Source: a virus. From it: DNA of 26,729 bases. Both the position numbers and the translations under genes were made by a program. Of this stretch, positions 23,679-26,729 are shown one piece after another. The notes below the pieces were generated by a model, which was not told where the DNA came from, made no database searches, and was given only the letters and a program-made list of their open reading frames with translations. The stretch is from IMG/VR virus record IMGVR_UViG_3300047564_006411, positions 1-26,729 of that record, one strand, 5' to 3'. The first letter of the stretch is position 1. Each line of letters starts with the position of its first letter.

Positions 23679-24377
23679 ATGCAGCGGCTAAAAACAATTA
23701 GCCTTGCTGCAGCATATGGTGCCCGAACAGGCGTCTACAGCATTAGCGCCCTGGATCTACTAGGCATGAATAAAAACAAACCAACATTTTCCCTTGAATC
23801 ATCCGCATGGGCGGAAGATCGCCTTTTTGCGGCCTGCGATGAGGCAGGATTCGGCACAGCCGCGGGAAGCATGTGGATCGCTGCAACGATATGGCCAAAG
23901 AATAGCATCATCACGCCAGCTATGTCTGGCATAAAAGACAGTAAAAAGACTACTGCCGAGCAGCGAAAAGAGGCCGTCAAGCTAATCAAAGACAGTTGCC
24001 AGTGGTTTTTATGGGAAGTGACCGCAGAACAAATAAACAATGGCAATCCATATTGGCTGCGATACGAGGCGGCAGATGCCGGACTAGACCACCTAGAGCC
24101 GTTAGTAACCTGTTTTGACGGAAACGTCTGTCTTAAAAATAGCAAGCATCGCAATACCTGTCAGGTAAAAGGCGACTCGGTAAGTATCAGCATAGCCGCC
24201 GCATCTATTATAGCGAAACATGCTAAAGATTTAGAATGTAAAGAACTACATCGAAAATACCCAGAATACGGATTTATAAATCACAGCGGATACTTAACAG
24301 AAGAGCACATTAAAGCACTTAAGACGTTTGGCCCAGCGCCCTGTCATCGCAGCAAATACATCTCAGCTCATATCTAA
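23679..24377 (+). CDS. rnhB: Ribonuclease HII
   Basis: A 232-residue RNase HII, which cuts RNA in RNA-DNA hybrids and at single ribonucleotides in DNA. Motifs are CDEAGFGTAAGSMWIAA (catalytic Asp-Glu), IKDSKKTTAEQRKE, CFDGN (third Asp), and KGDSVSISIAAASIIAKHAK (fourth Asp), followed by KYPEYGFINHSGYLTEEH and GPAPCHRSKY. All metal-binding acids are present. The start is uncertain: ATG 23679 gives a 29-residue extension with no good ribosome-binding site, while ATG 23766 begins closer to the conserved core. A small inverted repeat at 23686-23703 lies inside the extension. It is divergent from the fibre block and 45 bases upstream of the polymerase-like gene, with which it is probably co-transcribed. 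Confidence 0.94.
   Translation: MQRLKTISLAAAYGARTGVYSISALDLLGMNKNKPTFSLESSAWAEDRLFAACDEAGFGTAAGSMWIAATIWPKNSIITPAMSGIKDSKKTTAEQRKEAVKLIKDSCQWFLWEVTAEQINNGNPYWLRYEAADAGLDHLEPLVTCFDGNVCLKNSKHRNTCQVKGDSVSISIAAASIIAKHAKDLECKELHRKYPEYGFINHSGYLTEEHIKALKTFGPAPCHRSKYISAHI
23686..23703. promoter_or_regulatory. Inverted repeat in the divergent start region
   Basis: GGCTAA (23686-23691), six-base loop, TTAGCC (23698-23703). It lies between the fibre block start (23618, minus) and the RNase HII core. If RNase HII starts at 23766 this would be intergenic and could be an operator for the divergent units. Weak evidence. Confidence 0.25.
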
Positions 24378-24422
24378 ACCGCGCGGTCGTCTGCAGCAAA
24401 TAGGCAAAATGATAGGAAAGAT

Positions 24423-26117
24423 ATGAGTGCGCAATGGCTGCCAGTGCTGGCCAGCCCAAAAACAAGCAACAAGCATATAGGCAGGAAAGGTCAAATGACT
24501 TTTTCTGCTGATAGCTTTGATAAGCTTGTGTCAAGCGCAGCCGTGCATCTGCAGTCCTGGCCACGAATAATACCGGACTCTGACCAATTCAGGGTAGCGG
24601 TCGAGACAGCATTTCCGGGATTTTGGATTGCCGCGGAGTCAGTTGGACGCGAGTTATCAAGCAGACTTGTAATGGCTGCAGGCAAAGCCGCAGAAACCGG
24701 CGCCGCCGTAAAAATTCCTGCTGGCGAAGTTTTTCTATATAAGGCTCAGCAGCTTGGGTTCAAGAAAAAGCGCAATCACTCATACCTAGCAGAATATGAG
24801 CGGGCACGTCAGTTCGTGCAGCGCAGAGGCGGCGGCAGCAGCGCTGCTCGCATATTAAAGAGAGCTGTGTCCGATCTTGGTCTATCCAGCCACTGCAGCA
24901 TTGCTATTTATGCAGAGCCGGGTGCAACTCACATTGTACTTATTCCATCTCCAGCTGATGCGGATATTGGTAGAATTTATACAGCAGGCTGCAGCAGCTC
25001 TTTTCGCCTTGCATTGAGCGAAAAAGTGTCGGGCGACAACCACGTCTCCGATTATATGAGTACTGTACCTGTGCAGCGCCACGTTTCGTGCACAAGCCGA
25101 GCGCAGATATTTAAGCTTATCGATGAGCGCTGCCAGCATCCAGGCTACCGAGCCCTTCTTAAAGAGAGCGTAGCCACTGGTCTTGCATCCGACTTTAGGT
25201 CAACTTATGCGCAGGAAGCACAATCATCAAGAATTTTTGCCACAGGCGCAAGCATGCAATTTATGCCAGGCTGGCTGCGCAGCGCTCTGTTTCCTGATTG
25301 GTTTGAGATGGATTTCTCAAACATGCATCTGAGTATCCTGAATAGCCAAGCAAATCTGGGACTTGACCTCAGCACGTCGATTTGGAATCAGATCCTAGAT
25401 GCATGGGAGCCGACAGTCACGGCAGCCGGCGACGCCCTGGGGCGCGAGAGCATGCTGACTGCAGCTGGCATCCGACATCTATTTACGGGGCAGATGAACA
25501 GCGGCAGCAGCAAGAGCTACTTCTTTGATGCGTCCAAATTTGATCGAGCAGCTCTAAAGAAGATCTTAAAGGTCAGTCTTTATAGCCTACAATTCGGCAT
25601 GACTGCGCCTGCTGCGCGGCGCGCATTTACTGGCGACCTACTGGGCCTTGGCTTTTCACGCGCAGAGGCAACGTTTCTTGGGAACCTCTGGTCAGCTGAT
25701 CCACTGCTGCAAAAGATAGCAACAGGCATAAGCGCATTTTGTAAAGAAGCCGGTCTGAATCCAAGCGAGCTAGCTCTGCGGTGCCAGGCATTTGAAACAG
25801 ATCTGGTTAAAGAAATATACGCCACGGCGCGTAGCTTCAGCAGAAATGATATCTGCATCACGCTGCACAGTCATGATGGCGTCTCTGTATGGGCAAGAAA
25901 GCCCGGCATAGGCCGCCGATTTTATCGCAAATGCGTAGCACGCTGCGCGCGTGCATTGCAAAAAGCCGGCATTCAGTCACGACTAGAGGCAAAAGGCTTG
26001 CCGGCTTCGGCAAAGATCGTGCGGGCGCCAGTGCGCCAGATTGCGACAAGGCTTGTCTCATATTCAGAGCCAGCAATGACAGCCCGCCCTCAGCCACGGG
26101 CCGCCGGCCCTCCCTAA
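24423..26117 (+). CDS. Divergent family A-like nucleic-acid polymerase
   Basis: A 564-residue protein whose C-terminal half has the palm and fingers signature of the PolA / T7-type polymerase superfamily. Residues 270-285 (RIFATGASMQFMPGW) recall the template-binding segment before motif A. Motif A is EMDFSNMHLSIL with Asp297. Motif B (O-helix) is KKILKVSLYSLQFG, keeping Lys379, Lys383, Tyr387, Phe391 and Gly392 in the spacing of E. coli Pol I Arg754, Lys758, Phe762, Tyr766 and Gly767. Motif C is LHSHDGV with His484-Asp485. The usual motif A Glu (Pol I Glu710) is His302, and the residue after His-Asp is Gly rather than Glu. I see no 3'-5' exonuclease motifs; residues 1-260 are unrecognised. 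Start 24423 has AGGAAAG upstream, but ATG 24495 (GGAAAGG) is an alternative. DNA or RNA product cannot be decided from sequence. Confidence 0.78.
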   Translation: MSAQWLPVLASPKTSNKHIGRKGQMTFSADSFDKLVSSAAVHLQSWPRIIPDSDQFRVAVETAFPGFWIAAESVGRELSSRLVMAAGKAAETGAAVKIPAGEVFLYKAQQLGFKKKRNHSYLAEYERARQFVQRRGGGSSAARILKRAVSDLGLSSHCSIAIYAEPGATHIVLIPSPADADIGRIYTAGCSSSFRLALSEKVSGDNHVSDYMSTVPVQRHVSCTSRAQIFKLIDERCQHPGYRALLKESVATGLASDFRSTYAQEAQSSRIFATGASMQFMPGWLRSALFPDWFEMDFSNMHLSILNSQANLGLDLSTSIWNQILDAWEPTVTAAGDALGRESMLTAAGIRHLFTGQMNSGSSKSYFFDASKFDRAALKKILKVSLYSLQFGMTAPAARRAFTGDLLGLGFSRAEATFLGNLWSADPLLQKIATGISAFCKEAGLNPSELALRCQAFETDLVKEIYATARSFSRNDICITLHSHDGVSVWARKPGIGRRFYRKCVARCARALQKAGIQSRLEAKGLPASAKIVRAPVRQIATRLVSYSEPAMTARPQPRAAGPP

Positions 26118-26182
26118 TAAGACCTATAATCAAGACTGCGCAGCTGCCTGGAATACCGGCGGCTTTTTGTGTTTGTTTTTCA

Positions 26183-26226
26183 TGAAAATAAGCACAAAAT
26201 CTGCAAACTTGTACTGCTTGTTTTCA
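26183..26226 (+). repeat. Inverted repeat, 11-bp stem
   Basis: TGAAAATAAGC and GCTTGTTTTCA with a 22-base loop; one pair is G-U. It overlaps the palindrome TTTTCATGAAAA (26177-26188). There is no T-tract after it, so a terminator on the plus strand is not supported. Confidence 0.45.
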
Positions 26227-26249
26227 CAAAGCAGCGGCATCCGGGTGCC

Positions 26250-26292
26250 CTGTACGCACGCACTAATATAACGGAACTAGACTGGCGTACAG
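26250..26292 (+). repeat. Inverted repeat, 8-bp perfect arms
   Basis: CTGTACGC and GCGTACAG separated by 27 bases that include TAATATAA. The right arm ends 27 bases before the ATG of the next gene. It may be an operator pair or an RNA leader structure. Confidence 0.45.
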
Positions 26293-26319
26293 CTTAGGTA
26301 GAATGACTAGGTCCTGTCT

Positions 26320-26709
26320 ATGAAGTTAAATCATTATCTCCATCTGTTAAGCCCATCTTCTCTTGGAGATTTTCTTGTTCTCTACGGCGGATTTCCTCCT
26401 ATGCTCGCGCCATTTAGTATTCTTGATGTCGCTGATGCCTTGCTGCACAAACAGATCCGCGAGATTGAAATTGTTAAACCAGGCGAGTATTCAGTGTTTG
26501 TGTTCTGGAGTTCTGGGCGCCTTGTTATGGGTCGGCGTCAGCTAGACTGCGCTTATTATGGGCCGCAGCTCTTAATTCTTTCTGCCTACAGGGGCAGCGC
26601 GTTCACATTTGACCCACGACTGATTGGCCGCAGCAGCTCTATTCATCCTTTTGCTTATAATCCTGAATGGGTGGAGTGCTTTGTACTTAAGGGGGAAGAG
26701 GCAATATGA
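26320..26709 (+). CDS. Hypothetical protein, 129 aa
   Basis: Not recognised. It is rich in aromatic and hydrophobic residues (FLVLYGGFPPMLAPF, YSVFVFWSSGRLVMG), more like a compact beta-rich domain than a membrane protein. The C-terminal part reads SIHPFAYNPEWVECFVLKGEE. There is only a weak AGG upstream of the ATG. Its stop overlaps the next ATG (26706-26709), so it heads an operon that continues out of the window. Confidence 0.6.
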   Translation: MKLNHYLHLLSPSSLGDFLVLYGGFPPMLAPFSILDVADALLHKQIREIEIVKPGEYSVFVFWSSGRLVMGRRQLDCAYYGPQLLILSAYRGSAFTFDPRLIGRSSSIHPFAYNPEWVECFVLKGEEAI

Positions 26710-26729
26710 AAAAAACGCCTGGCGATAGA
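26706..26729 (+). CDS. Start of a further gene, cut by the window end
   Basis: ATG overlaps the preceding stop (ATGA), with GGGGAAGAGG upstream as a strong ribosome-binding site. Only eight codons (MKKTPGDR) are visible, so nothing can be said about its product. Confidence 0.5.

Larger units (their letters stand above)
26118..26319 (+). other. Non-coding stretch with inverted repeats
   Basis: No convincing gene or tRNA is seen. CCGGCGGC (26156-26163) followed by T5 can pair with GCCGCCGG (26100-26107) at the end of the preceding gene, and could be a weak terminator. TGAAAATAAGC (26183-26193) pairs with GCTTGTTTTCA (26216-26226) with one G-U pair. CTGTACGC (26250-26257) pairs perfectly with GCGTACAG (26285-26292). 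TAATATAA (26264-26271) lies within the second structure and is also present at 7176-7183. The region may hold a terminator followed by a regulatory leader or promoter for the gene at 26320. Confidence 0.5.

Noticed and set aside
26118-26319. tRNA gene in the longest intergenic stretch
   Set aside because: The inverted repeats do not form a cloverleaf and no T-arm GGTTCGAATCC-like sequence is present.

Overview
The window looks like part of a large tailed-phage (Caudoviricetes) genome, probably a jumbo or other large lytic phage of a Gram-negative-type host. This is inferred from gene content; no capsid, terminase or portal gene is present to confirm it. The pointers are short phage-style hypothetical genes with stop/start overlaps, a GH24 endolysin, an ATP-dependent DNA ligase with a WGR-like N-terminus, and four consecutive giant tail-fibre genes, one ending in a peptidase-S74 chaperone. 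Coding density is very high. The longest stretch without a recognised gene is about 200 bases (26118-26319).

Layout. (1) 1-3541, plus strand: DNA ligase, endolysin and six small genes, several joined by ATGA overlaps. They include a DUF6900-like protein and a DUF4406/nucleoside-deoxyribosyltransferase-like protein. (2) 3658-6078: a complete Lon protease closed by a strong terminator. (3) 6132-7883: a thymidylate kinase-like gene whose P-loop has Ser where Lys is expected, then three unknown small genes. (4) 7894-10569: a GroEL-type chaperonin interrupted by a 321-residue LAGLIDADG intein exactly at the ATP-site GDG|TTT motif; the intein has the hallmarks of a class 3 intein. A terminator follows. 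(5) 10613-12267: a cysteine desulfurase-like PLP enzyme coupled to an Ala-rich coiled-coil protein, ending at a bidirectional terminator. (6) 12343-23618, minus strand: four fibre/adhesin genes read as one block. Two of them share a 116-residue N-terminal domain and another carries YadA-head-like repeats plus S74. (7) 23679-26117, plus strand: RNase HII followed by a divergent family A-like polymerase that keeps motifs A, B and C but has no visible exonuclease. (8) 26118-26729: a structured non-coding stretch, one hypothetical gene, and the first codons of another.

How the genes fit together. Ligase, RNase HII and the PolA-like enzyme could form an RNA-primer-removal, gap-filling and sealing set. 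Thymidylate kinase and the deoxyribosyltransferase-like protein suggest nucleotide metabolism. Lon and GroEL give the phage its own protein-folding and degradation machinery. The cysteine desulfurase points to sulfur transfer (tRNA thiolation, Fe-S clusters or similar). The fibre block encodes host recognition and shows modular, compositionally mosaic evolution. The strongest points for follow-up are the intein within the chaperonin active site and the unusual polymerase.
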